Shown: positions 1 through 11,909, numbered from the stretch's first letter. The stretch is DNA of 64,000 bases from Hyphodiscus hymeniophilus (GCA_016508695.1 VNKQ01000018.1:186001-250000), one strand, 5' to 3'. Numbers and translations are program-made. Notes: generated by a model not told the origin, from the letters alone.

Positions 1-873
1 GGGGGTCATCATTTTGGGACATTCTATATTCCTTGGATAAGTAAGGCATTGGAGCATACTCCTGATAGCATTTAGCGAAAAGTGGACGCATTTATCATTA
101 GCTTTCTTTTCCGAGCGTCGCTGGGATTAGTTCTTGTATGACAAAAGCGTAGGGTTCACTTCCTAGCTCAATTATTCGTTCAGACTGCTTCGCTTCAGCC
201 TCCTCTTCCATGCGAGTGTGAATTCATCAAGTAAGCTCGTAGTTCTACCACCGTCGAGTTCTGAGCGTAGTCCATCTGGTATTACCCCAGCCCGCTCAAT
301 CGAAAAACATCAAAAGCTCCTTCGCTACAATCCACGAACTCTAGAACATTCCCGTGCAAACGAGAAGTCTCATAAATCCCCTTACCCGACTTGAAGACAT
401 TACCATCAATATTGGCGTCTACTTTTTAATCTATCTTCGGAAGTTTTTTCAATATCACCGCACAGGTGCCCCGCTGATGGTTTGTTTCCTAGTTTGACGA
501 GTTTGTCTGGTGTGTCGAAGGGAATGACCACCAGGGGCTCAACAAAAAAGTTCTATCTACTTCGGATCATCTACCTTGATCACGTCTATTGCATTTCTCG
601 CCCGTGTTCAGATTTTGCGAAGCATTTTCACGCCCTCGGAACTGGTCACATTGGCAGAGAACACATATTTTATTTTGATAAAAATGACCATTTCATGTAT
701 ACATTTGTTTTGATCCCAATCCCAACTCCTTTTGCCCGTTGAAATCTAAGCGCTGATTCCTACGCTACGCAATACTCCGTCGCTACAATAAGAAGAAGCG
801 CCTCCACAAAAAGCACAAAACGAGGCTATGCTCCAAACGCCAAGCCATGTGATCGATCAAGCACGAAAGATAT
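1..873. other. left-edge stretch with no supported gene
   Basis: I find no convincing coding region. Short open frames (for example 482-742 on the plus strand) start on non-ATG codons and match nothing I know. The last part is the 3' flank of the minus-strand repeat precursor. A partner gene of that precursor could lie further left, outside the window. Confidence 0.5.
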
Positions 874-2005
874 CTACATAGCAGCGAAAGCAAAGGCAGC
901 CACAGCTCCAGCAGCCAACATTGGGCCGCGCGTGACCATTGCCGCACCGCCAGTCGACGAGGAGGTCGAAGTCGAAGTCGCAGCAGGCGTCGCCGTGAGT
1001 CCATCAGCATAATAGAACGTCCCACTCGCGGCCGATGTCGCACTGGCAACGAGCGAAGCAGCGTTGGAAGCGGACAGTGTGACGACCGCCTGGCCGTGGC
1101 ACGTCAAGCCATGAGAGACGACCGAGACGGCGCGCTTGTCGAAGATGACATCTGGGCGCGGGGGAGGAACCCAGGTTGCTGCGAAGTCTTCCGCAGCGTT
1201 GTGCACGTTATTGACGTCGCTGCTGATTGCGCTCTTGTGCACGGTGACAGTCGCTCGCTTCTCGACCACAACATCTGGGCGAACCCAGGTTGCTTCAAAG
1301 TCTTCCGCGCCGTGGCGCCAGTTGTTGACATCGCTGCTGATTGCGCTCTTGTGGACGGTAACAGTTGCACGCTTCTCGACCACGACATCTGGTCGAACCC
1401 AGGTAGCTGCGAAGTCTTCCGCAGCGTTGTGCAAGTTGTTGACGTCGCTGCTGATTGCACTTTTGTCAATGGTGACAGTCGCACGCTTCTCGACCACGAC
1501 ATCTGGTCGAACCCAGGTTGCTTCAAAGTCTTCCGCACCGTTGCGCCAGTGTTCAACATCGCTGCTAATTGCGCTTTTATGTACGGTGACAGTGTCGCGC
1601 TTGGCGAATGGGTCAGGAGGTGGGGTGAAGGTAGATGCGAATGCTGCGACGCTGCTGGACATGCTGGTGACGACATTGTGGATGGATTGAGAATTAGCAG
1701 TGATGAATGTTGATACACTTGCAACGTCGGCGCTTAGTGCTGTTGAGATGGAGCTTGAATGTGCTGTGTAAAAAGTTGATGCGCCGCTGAAACCAGAGGA
1801 TACTGCACTGGAGATCACATCGCCAGACCACTGGCCATTTACGCAACAAATGCTAGGAATCGGTGTCAGTTTCATCACCAGATCCAAAGAGAAGGGAGAA
1901 ATACCCATCGAAAACTTCACCGTTGCAGCCAGCATCTCTTGCACCAATAGACGCACTTACAAGCGAACTCGCCGAGAGGCCCGCAAAAAGAAATGATGAT
2001 CGCAT
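874..2005 (-). CDS. secreted Kex2-processed repeat precursor with GPI-like tail
   Basis: Exons 1905-2005 and 874-1852, with a 52-nt intron (CTGAC branch site, TAG acceptor). The spliced product has 359 residues. Starting at the ATG at 2005 gives a signal peptide (MRSSFLFAGLSASSLVSA) that is lost if only the downstream frame is read, which is why I chose this start. Next comes a short cysteine-containing segment (CNGEVFDGICCVNG), then a Ser/Ala/Thr-rich region. Four repeats follow, of 38, 38, 38 and 41 residues, each ending in a dibasic KR. KR pairs lie at about residues 118, 156, 194, 232 and 273. The C-terminus is Ser/Thr-rich and then hydrophobic without charged residues (LAAGAVAAFAFAAM), as in GPI-attachment signals. 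Known of the family: fungal Kex2-processed repeat proteins release similar peptides in the Golgi, and some are precursors of cyclic ribosomal peptides such as ustiloxin. Whether these peptides are signals, wall components or modified products is not visible. No DUF3328 or tyrosinase partner lies within the window. Confidence 0.75.
1132..1596 (-). repeat. four tandem 114-nt coding repeats with KR boundaries
   Basis: The period is 114 nt (38 residues). The fourth copy carries a 3-residue insertion (PPP). Copies 1 and 3 share a WRxGAEDFEATW core, while copies 2 and 4 share HNAAEDFAATW. The array therefore has an A-B-A-B pattern, which suggests duplication of a two-unit block. Confidence 0.85.
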
Positions 2006-3210
2006 TATTGTGATATTGAGACGAAGAATGAATGATGTGGAAAGAGATAGAGCCTAGGAAAGGGATTGGGTTGTTTCTATGAAGAGATAAGAGGAGATGG
2101 TATTTAGATGACTTCCAAATAGATGTCCATGAACACCCTCTTATACAAGCTCCTTGCGTCGTGACTCCGGCAGACCGCATCAGACGATCCCAGATTCCCT
2201 CTGCCCTCAAACTTGACGATGACTTTCATCCTCTCCATGTCATCAAGGTGCACTTTCCGAGAATCTGGGGGCGCTATCATGCGTCGCGCACAGTAGTCTC
2301 CAGATCTGTACGTCCGTAGACGGATGTTTTGAGGGAGAGCTTGAGAACCTCATCCTGCGATCCATTGAATCGGTTCTATTGAACGAAAAGTACGAGAGCG
2401 CCGAGCTGGCACGTAGTCAAGGGATATAAAGCCCGTAGGCTGCCTTTTGAGGTCATGTTTTTTGTCAGATTTGTCAGATGAGAGGCTGTAAGTTTACTGT
2501 AGGTTGTTTTAGCGAACAGCTACCCACTTACACGTGATAAGGTAATAACGTGACCTAAACAACCAGTTTGGTCCCCAACAACAAAAGTTCAATGTTCATA
2601 GAAATCATCGTGGAGATTACTGGCTGGATAATGAGGGTTCTCTAATTGATATATCGTTGATTCAAACTACCAAATACAATTATCGATTCTAGATTATGGT
2701 ATGTATTCTAAACATTAACGCGACTTGTTGACCCCGCTCGCCTCACTTCAATTTTCGCATTTTCTCGCGTCCGGCAGCATTCCGCTCTCTTCTTTCTTTC
2801 ATCTACAAACAGCAAAAACCGGATTCATCGAGCCTCCATGTCGCTACATGCTATTACACATACGCAGAAGCTGAGAATACGGATGAGATCAAGCACGGAC
2901 GATTGAGTAAAGCCCAGATGAATGCGGCATCGCAATGTCGAAGACAATAATGGTTTTTATCTACGCGGCTTTGTTTTCTTTGTTCGAAGATGTGCGTTCG
3001 AGAGAATTTTATCGTTTTCGGCGATCCCCCCATGTTTTTAGATAATGAATCGAACGGCCCTTTGATTGTCTTTGAGCAAAGAGGTTATTGAAATCTCTCG
3101 TCTAGTTTTCCTATTATTGGTGAATGTATTACCTACTCCTTTTCTCCAATTTCTTGTATTATTTACTTTGAAATTCACATACTGCTGCGAAATCTTCCCT
3201 GGAATCGATC
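2006..3210. other. intergenic region between divergent genes
   Basis: About 1.2 kb separating the minus-strand repeat precursor from the plus-strand zinc-finger gene. It should hold both promoters. I see no supported coding region, RNA gene or repeat. Confidence 0.5.
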
Positions 3211-6200
3211 ATGTCCTCGCGTCGTGCGAAGAAAAGGGACTCGAAAGCTTCACGCCGCACGCAAAGGCCACCGGGGAAGATCTCCAAAAACAAGTCAACA
3301 TTAGGAGGCTTTGGAAGTTTCCTTAAAAATCCTTTAGGTGCTCTATTTTCTTCGTTCCCTGGAGGCATTGCTATTTCCACCAGGGAGGAAGCGCCGGCAC
3401 TCGCTCCAGTATTGGACAGGTCATTGCAAGGCGATGAAGACACGACGCTCCTGAGAAGCTCAGAAATAGCTGTAGAGACGAGGCAGAATCAAATCGCCCA
3501 GGTGATTGAGGAATTAGGTATGACCACCACCTCACCAGATGTGGGGAGAGTCATAGATCGGTTGGCGGAAATACGTCGCGAGAAAGACGACATGACTAAG
3601 TTCAAGAAGAACAATCCAAACTTCAACCCAAACATCCGCTCGCAAGATGATGCTTGGTTGGAGAAGCGAAAGAATTTCGTCAAACAGCTGACAGAACCTA
3701 CAAAAACAATCATCAACGTCTTCGAAGAGAACTTCCCCAACTACAAGACTATAGAAGAATCCTACCTATTACCTCAACCAGGTGATCCAGGAATCATCCT
3801 GGAAATTCAGAAGAAAGACACCGAAGAATACAAGGAAGCATTGGGCCCAACAGGCAGATTTCGGGGAGTGCCCGATAATCTGGCAACCAAATTGACGATG
3901 CTACATTTTGGCCTTCCAATTGAACCCGTCACAGCCAACAATTGCTCAATGTGTACCGAGGTAGACGATAATAACAATGGCGATCTAACCTGCCCGCCAG
4001 ATCCTCCCGAAGATAAGCCATATATGGAACGAATCATGTATGCCGAAAAGCCGCTAGAATTTCTCGACAGTTACGAGGAGGGCAGAAGTCATGGCTATCC
4101 CATGCTTCGGCGTGAGTCTCAGATCATTCATCCACCATGAGATTCCTCACTGACCAGATCAGGAGCCAAACAGAGGGATTTAGCTCCGCCCATAGTCCTC
4201 CCCACCATAGAAGCCAACCCGCTGTCCACCAATGCACCTCCGACAAAGACTTCTGTAGTAGTACGCGCAGAGGAGCTTTCTACACAACATCAAGCTTTTA
4301 GACACCATGACCGTGCTTCACAGCCTCGTCACCAGCTGTTGGGCGATGAAGGACAATCTCCCGTCAGCATGCGTGGTGGGGCCCTTCCTGTTCAGATCGA
4401 AACTGAGGATGAGGATGAGGATACGGATATGCATGAGTTTGAACCTACTACGGCTTTCTCCGAAAGTTTCATATATGGGTACAACGGAAAGTTCGTGTGC
4501 ACTAATACCCCGGACTCGTTCAAGAATACGGCACTCCGACTTCTCGGTTATGACTCCGAAGCCCACGGCCCTTGGAGTTTTATTGTTGATCTTTACGACC
4601 CTGATAAGCCTCAGCCCACGAGTATTCTTATACAGAGTACGCAGAAGACTTATCACACCCTCTTCCTTGAAAAAGTTTTGCCATATCTCCAGGGAGACCC
4701 TTGGCGAGTATTCGTGCGTTCTGGCGTTGACATGAAAAACCATTCTGGGGGGGTGCTGGAGCCTTGCAGAAAAGCTATGAAAGACGTTATTCGGCTGATT
4801 GACGCAGGAGTTAAGGAGGGAAGGAACGCAAACACTGTTTATTGGAAGGTCCCCAAGGATTTGACGCCCAACTACGGTATCAATCAGTGTCAGCCAGGGT
4901 TTTTCCGTGCTATGAAACTTCTTTACTGCGAGGATCCGGCACCTCAGGGCGTAGTCAATCTCAGGTTCCAAAATCCCTCATCGCGACCGACGACTGTCTT
5001 TGAACTTGGCTGGGGCGGTATGGAAGCCACTGTTAGATTCTGGGATTCAATTCGTGCCGTATTCCCAAAACTTGATCCCCATGAGGCAGACAGTATCGAT
5101 ATTCTGGTTGACTACGCGCCAGAAGAGCCTTCAGGAGACCTCCAAATGGGCGCCCACCTGACTGGCGAGATTGGTGTTTTCCGTGCCTCCATGACAAATG
5201 CGGATCGTACATACGACCAGATCAAAAAAGCACTGGATAGATACACTCTGAACTCGGTCGCGTTCAGGATATGGCATAACGCACAGGAACGCGAGATGGA
5301 ATCGAAGGGGGAAGTGATTCAACTCAAGCCAAAACACGAAGCAGTCACGGCATTGAAGGATTTCTTCCATGGATGGGGCAAGGGTGATAAGAAATCAAAC
5401 TGCTGCTGGTTCCGGCCGGAGTGGAAGAAGCTTACGATTGAAACTTTGGATTCAAATCCACCACTGAAGGAGGTGCAGTGGCCTGGCGCGCCTGCATCTC
5501 AAGGACTTGAGGCTTTGAGAACCACTTTACATCAATTTTTGGTGCCTGGCGAGACATTGGAGTCCTTCAGTCTCACAGAGGCACAAAGTCCGGAAGACGG
5601 CCGGCGATATGTTATCACGAAGGACACAAGTGACCAAGAATGGCGAATGTTCGTCTATGACTGGCTCCACAACGAACAAATATTCTTCAAGAAGAATACA
5701 AACATAAAGTATAGTAAGTCTCCTATTTGCTTGCTCCTTGGGCTAGATTTGTTATAATCTGACTTTATTGGTGGTAGTTCTCGATCCAAGCCCGTGGGCA
5801 CTTTCATCTACAATAGCTACACTTGATCGGCATTCCCAAGTCGTTGCTCAACCGCCTGTTGCTGATCTAAGGACGGATAGGGTCGTCACCACAGATTTGA
5901 CTAGTAATAAGGCAGCTTCAGCTCCCTTGACTGTTCAACAGCCAGCCAGAATGAACAAAGAGAGAATCATCAGATTTCCGGCTGGCAAGCACAAGTCGCA
6001 AAAATGGTCTGACTGGATGACAGAACAGAGCTTCCAGGATGGGCTTCAGAGAAGATCGTGGATCAAAGACCAGTCTGTTATTGAGCCAGGAAGGATGCCC
6101 GTCCCCCCTCTTTATGGCGCCACGCGTGAACTTCAAATAAGTGTCGGATCTTCCATGCCAACCATATTCTCACAACGCCTTACTCCAAGCGACATCAGAC

Positions 6201-8613
6201 AGCTGCAAGAAGAGAATCAAAAGCTTCGAAACCAGATTTTGGATCGCGTGTTTGCCTGTCCTATCTGTGACGAAGATTTTGAGACATATGATAAAGAAGC
6301 TATACGAGATCATGTCCGCCTCCATCAGCAGCAGCTGGAGGAAGCGGGCAAATGTCCTTCCTGTGGGGATCCTCAGTGGGCATTCATGACAAATGATGAT
6401 AAGAGGACGCATTTTGCGGCCCATCAGCACCAAGGTGAAGGTGCAAGAATCAAGACGTTTTATGAAGGCCAACGCTGTCCGGTTTGCGACAGGGACCTAT
6501 CTATGTTGAAGCCTGAACTGGTCATTGCGCATTGCTTGGAACATGAACCAGGTCAAGTTCGATTCTGCGATCGATGCGGCCTTCAGGAGGCGGACTGCAC
6601 TGCGAAGGAGCTGAGTCACCATCATCTTAGGTGCCGCCTTGCTGACCAGAGGAATCCTGGAGATCCGGAGCCTGTGTTTTGCAACAATTGTGGCCTCAAC
6701 ATCACTGACGTAGCACCGGAAAAAAACAGAGATCACCTCGAAGATTGTCTCTCAAGGCCTCCAGGGGCATTCTGCGCGAAGTGTGGACTGGATGAGACTG
6801 CTCAGCACTGGAACGCAGCTGCCGTTGCCAAGCATGATTCGCATTGTATGCCTCCAAGTGGTTTCGCGAAGAAGTTTTGCGAGAAATGTGGTATTCCGGT
6901 GGCATCTCTGGACGTGGTTGGAATTGCTGATCATCAGAAGACTTGTCGGCTGGTTGAACCTTATGAGCCGTCTGATCGGGATCGACTAATTGGTACAAAC
7001 CTCTGCCGTTACCCTGAAAACCCTCGAGAAGTGACGGAGCTAACAGGATTGTAGAGATTAAGAAGCGGCAAGATGGCTTGCGAGAAACAGAAGCCCGACT
7101 CAATACGTACAAATCATTTATTGACAACAGACGAGATGATCTAGATTCCCGTGAAGAAATGTTGGTCAGAAGGGAGAATGAAGTCAACGAACAGATGTCG
7201 TCTTATGACGCTATGAACTGGGCCTTCGTCCAGGAAACCCCAGAAGGCATGCAAATTGATAGTCGCACCGCGATTACTCATGACGTGGACGAGGACGATA
7301 ACCACGTTTGCCCTGTTGAACTTTGCTCAGTGGCTCTTACTCGAATGAGTAAGGCGGAAGCAGTGGCTCATATTCAAACACACGCCCACGACGAGCTTGC
7401 ACCACCCTTTACGTGCCCAATCCACAAGGCTAACGGCGAAATATGCAATCAATATCTCAGCCTCAAGGACGACGGATTCGATCTCACAGTCCACTACCAA
7501 CACAAGTTTCCTGAGGAGCGACAACAGACTGTCACTGGTAATGACTTTGAAAGTATCAGTGACTCGCTCCGGTCGGCGGAACAACAAAATATCTCTGATA
7601 AAGCTTTCATTAATAAACGAAGGCAATTGCTAGATCCTAAGATTGCACCTCTTTCGCCTTCATTGCAAAGAGTCACTAAATCTGGTCCTTCGGGTGCGCT
7701 GCCCATTTCCGAACGAAACAAACCAGCTGCTTCCCAGCCAACGCAGAGACCGTCTGGAGGCTTTTTTGGTGCAAGTCCTCTTCCCCCTATCAGTCCTACA
7801 TTCTCACACTCAGACGGCGCCGCGATCGCCCTGCCGAGGGCGCTCGCTACCTTGGGGCTAAGTACGCTAGATTCGGACACGAGAGACGCCGCTGTTATCA
7901 CCAGAGCCGCGGCAGCAGCCCAAAAGAAACTCGACCAGGCCCGGAGAAAACGTGCTGCCGCCATCGATCCACGTTTCAAGCCTCTGCGTGACGAGAACTC
8001 TGATAGTTCATTGAAGTCGGAAACCGAGGTCGAGAGTCCCCCGCACAAGAAGAAGGGCCGTCCTCCGAAATCTACTCGTAAAAAGGCAGCTCCAGTGCAG
8101 CCTGCAACTGCTCCAGCTGCCGTCAGCATTCTACGCACGGAGCCTTCCATGGAAGATAGCCCTTCTGATGCGCGGAAGAAGCGTCGTGCTGCCGCTACCA
8201 AGAGGAAGGCAAAGAAGGTTCTGGTTGACGATACTGACGATGACATATCTGCTCCAGTGAAGACTGCTTCTGCCCCTGCTGTCGCTAGCAAGAAACGCAA
8301 GGAGGCTCCCGTGGAGGAGAACGCTTCTGATGTGCGGAAGAAACGTCGCGCTGTCGCTGTCACGAAAAAGGCAAATAGGATTCTGGAAAAATATGCCGAT
8401 GATGAGATAGCTTCTCCGGTGAACAGAGCACCGCCTGCAAAAGCTGCTGCGGTGGCAGGCAGGAAGAGACGACAAGCCGATCCTGAGGATGATCTCATAG
8501 ATACGAAGAAGTCTCCTGCTGGTGTGACAAGTCCGGCAGCAGTGAAGAAGAAGCCGAAGAGGTCGACAAAGACCAAGGAGAATGATACTAAGGGTGCGGG
8601 TAGCAAGGATTAG
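3211..8613 (+). CDS. very large multi-zinc-finger, AT-hook nuclear protein
   Basis: Exons 3211-4111, 4163-5713, 5778-6992 and 7055-8613 join without frame breaks into 1741 residues. The introns (51, 64 and 62 nt) have GTGAGT, GTAAGT and GTACAA donors and CTGAC or CTAAC branch sites. The first 800 residues are basic at the start (MSSRRAKKRDSKASRR) and otherwise carry no domain I recognise. Residues about 977-1210 hold seven Cys/His units: CPIC, CPSC, CPVC, CDRC, CNNC, CAKC and CEKC, each followed 13-20 residues later by an HxxxH, HxxxxH or HxxxxC pair. They resemble divergent C2H2/C2HC fingers. One more Cys/His unit lies near 1307-1331. The C-terminal 300 residues are Lys/Arg/Ala-rich, with an AT-hook-like GRPPK core near 1556 and two related basic blocks (RKKRRAAATKRKAK and RKKRRAVAVTKKA). 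Inference: a nuclear, DNA- or chromatin-associated protein. I do not recognise the gene and assign no process. The start could be later, but the frame is open from 3211. Confidence 0.75.
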
Positions 8614-9659
8614 AAGACTTCGTTGAGTACAGGATGAGGATCTGACTGAGTGTGAACGAATATTGGGGGTTTGGGTTTCGTACCTGCGAGGTTGAGTTTG
8701 CATTTGGGTCTTTGTTCACGTTTGTGCAAGTGATGGTCGGTACTACCGTGCTAGAGCAAATTAAATTTCATACAAAACATACGGCTTTCGCAGGCGAGAA
8801 CCGTTCTGACGTGCCCTCGTTCGAGTTCTTCCGCAGGGTTGCAGGTTGAATAAAGTTGATTTATGTCTAGTGGTAGTACAAATGCTGACAGCTTTCAAGT
8901 TGAAGATTGGATCTAGGGACCAACTAGATCATGAGGCAAGCTCCCTTAGCTTTGTCAGCTCAACATCGAAATGGATTTCAAAATTTCCCTCTTTGCCCTA
9001 TATCAATTTTTTACTACAAATGTCGCATGAATTCTCATCACTGTCATGCCCTGAAATTTGAACCGTTTCTGTAAAAGGAATACTTCGTAGAACAAAGGGG
9101 ACTTTATCACTATCGCAGCCATTCACTTAGTTTGAGTGGTCACTCGATTCCAGAAACACCATGGCCAATTCAACTATTAATTGGGAAGACTTCTCCGATT
9201 AAGAAGCCAGGCCGCCACAAGCCCAAGGTGGAAGAGGACGAAGAAAACGAAAACCAAAAGGCACCTGGTCACTATAGGAAGATATAGAAACACGTTTGAA
9301 AAACCAGAGATTGTTGGAAACTAAAGTTATGGGTCATAAAATCACACACAAAGGCACTTCTGTCAATGTCTGTCGATATCGGGCCACTAACTATCGATGT
9401 CAGGCCACTAATAATGTTGACTGGTTTCCCTTATCGATATCGGCCAAAGCTTGAATGAATAAAACACCCCTAACTCCAATCGATCTGTGGATCTTGGAAA
9501 TCCTCATCTGCCAAGTCCTGGAGATTTGTGAAGTAGACAGAGGTCACTGTGTGCGAAACAGTTCGTTGCTGAGCACAAAGCTGTACAGTACTGTCTCTTG
9601 TACCATGAACAATACCTATCAGAACTGTCTACTTATGACTCAGATCGCACTCTCCCTTT
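8614..9659. other. intergenic, gene-free between convergent genes
   Basis: About 1 kb between two genes that converge on it. It holds degenerate short repeats near 9370-9440 and a short open fragment near 9190-9290 rich in Lys and Glu, which ends quickly and which I cannot assign. No gene is supported. Confidence 0.5.
9368..9440. repeat. imperfect short direct repeats (TATCGAT..GCCACTAA)
   Basis: Two copies of a 21-22-nt unit, TGTCGATATCGGGCCACTAA and TATCGATGTCAGGCCACTAA, stand head to tail. A third partial copy (TTATCGATATCGGCC) follows after about 25 nt. They are too few and short to assign to a known element. Confidence 0.5.
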
Positions 9660-11909
9660 TCACACGATGGTAAAAACAGACTCCTCGATTTCCGGAAAGT
9701 CGAGAGCAAGTCTCGATCTCAAGCTTCCCATAACCATGCCGACTCTCCTGAACTGCTCTGCATTGGCAGTTGGCAGTAACATGAGGCCGAAATCGCTATC
9801 GGATCCAGAACATAGGAGAACAACTCTTAGACAATCGAGGGAGTTCTCGGCAAGTGGAAAGGAGGTACTGAGATCGGAGACATTAATCTCCCAATCAAGG
9901 TAACACATCCCAAAAGATTCCTCCCCAGAGTTGAAATTCCAGATTTGATGGCCACCTCCAATAGCTTGTAGATAGCGTTGTTCCATAGGCCAGTGATCAT
10001 TGTGCAGCCATTGGTCCATCCCTGGACGCATCCCAGGTCCCGGATACGGGTGCAACCCACCGCCTGGGATCTCGTACAGTTTTCCACGAATGGAAATATG
10101 CCCTCCTTTCAATTTCCAGAACTTGTTGATAGGGTTGTTGTCAACAAACTCCACACCAGCGTCAATAATCTCACACTCGAGTTCCAAGTCAGGTTTTTCT
10201 TCCGAAGGCTGCGACTCGGGGGCCCACATCACAGAACGAGCACCATACGCCCATGTCCACGAAGGCGCGACGAACTTGTTTGGATCTGCCCAATTTGAGA
10301 GCAATTCCTCAAGGGATTGTGGCTTTCGGACTCCATAAGAAAACCAAAGCAGGTCAGTTATCAAAGTGCCTCTCCACAAGCCCGCAAGGTATTCCGCACC
10401 GAAGAGTTTTGATGTGTAACTAGCGAGTGAAGAAATGGCCGGCAGCCGGTCTGTTGCGTATGTAAGATCTCTGTCAGTATAAGGGGCAATCATTGGGTTC
10501 CAGTTCATTGAATGGGTAGCACCTGATCTGAAAGTATTCGGAAAGAAGCCCGGAAATGACAGCGCCCCACAGTCGGTACGTTTCTCCGTAATACAGTCGA
10601 AGTAGAGCATGTGTTCTCCAAAGAATAGTTGTCTCGTTGACACGACATTTTCTTGAAATGTCCAACCGCGTCTATTCCAGGGAGACCTTGCCAGCTCATT
10701 ACTGAAGATTGCGAAGTGTCTTTGTGCCAGGGTATAACTCCTCAGATCTCTATACATTTCAACAGGCAAGTCGCGCAAGTAGTATTCGCCTCCAGCATCG
10801 TCGGTATCAGATGAATGCCAGGATACTCTGGCACTCTGGGCCAACGGTCGTTGTAAGAACCCATCGTGGCTAGAGGCAGAATGGAGCGGGATAAGGGTGA
10901 CGTGTGCACCCCTATAGACGTCCGACATCTTGTTCGACTCAGACTCCCAGTCCGCTGCATCATCTTGGAGGATACAAAGAGCGTCAATCCAGAGATAACG
11001 AATACCCAAGCTTCGTGTAACGAGAACTGCGTCACGGCAGGTCTTGGGGAAGTCTTCTAGTTTGATTTCGCATAGTCTTTGCTTGAGGTTCCAACTCTGG
11101 GTGGTAAGCTGTTTGCCGGCACCCCAGCAATAGCTCAAAGCTGCATAAGGCACTTTGTCAAAGAAACCTGAAGATGTCTCGATAAGCCGTGGTTCGTTTT
11201 GGCCGGGTCCCCCTACAACATCTAGCAGTCGAGCTGGGACTTCGGTGATATCTTTAGGCTTCCAGTAGGTATCCTCTGTGAGCCAAGATTTTATTGTAGA
11301 GATACTCTCATCAGACAGGGGCTGTAGGGCAGGCCTGGAAACTATATTCAGCATCCTTGCTGATGCACCTGCCGCCTAGATTTAGAACTTGATAGTAGCT
11401 CGAACTTCGATGCGGACACAGTACGTACCTGGGCGCGCGTAGACTTCAAAATATATGGTATCCCGCGGATCCCAGCTGTGGGAGTCTGTCGATGCATCAT
11501 CAGGGGTCCCATCGTCGATCGTGTCTTTGACATCTTTCTCAATCTCTAAATGGACAGTGACCATAGCCAAAGATACGAGACCGATCTGTGGGCCAAGAAC
11601 CTCCCCGTGCTTCCAGATAAAGCGAAGTTCCGTGATCTTCAGCTCATGAGCCTTACCACCTCCATATCTCCTCAACAATGCGCAACGAAGAAGAGCACAG
11701 AATTGGCATCCAAGATCTGCAGATTGTTTCAATACCAAAAGATCTGGAAGAGCGTCTACTCGTGCGTACACTAGTTTGGTTTCGCCAGCCTCATGAACAA
11801 GCTCTGGACAACCGTTCTTATTTCTATCGAAATGCCCTCCATGACGCTTGTCATCAAACTGCAGAACTCTACAGAGTCTGCACAGGTTGGAGAGGTCAGC
11901 CGGCTCCAT
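9660..11909 (-). CDS. HET-domain (heterokaryon incompatibility) protein
   Basis: Exons 11429-11909 and 9660-11368, with a 60-nt intron (GTACGT donor, CGGCAG acceptor). The spliced protein has 729 residues. The N-terminal part has a CRLCRVLQFDD motif and a GCQFCALLRCALL motif, a Cys-rich lead often seen before HET domains. The HET domain begins about residue 230 with YAALSYCWG and continues with the second hallmark LGIRYLWIDALCILQDD and then SDVYRGAHVTL. About 350 residues of C-terminal sequence follow, typical of these proteins. Known of the family: HET domains can trigger cell death after fusion of unlike strains, and most members are of unknown specificity. No NACHT, WD or ankyrin repeats are attached here. 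The frame is intact, so the gene appears functional. Confidence 0.85.

Noticed and set aside
1096..1724. Long open frames of 180-206 codons on both strands over the Kex2-repeat region
   Set aside because: They are shadows of the repeat array: the 114-nt period is a multiple of three, so all frames stay open or closed together.
7494..8606. A 370-codon minus-strand open frame opposite the zinc-finger gene tail
   Set aside because: It mirrors the Lys/Ala/Pro-rich coding strand. It has no start context, introns or family motifs.
874..8613. A dikaritin-type biosynthetic cluster around the Kex2 precursor
   Set aside because: The neighbour on the right is the zinc-finger gene. No DUF3328, tyrosinase, P450 or methyltransferase gene lies in the window, so a cluster can only be tested outside it.
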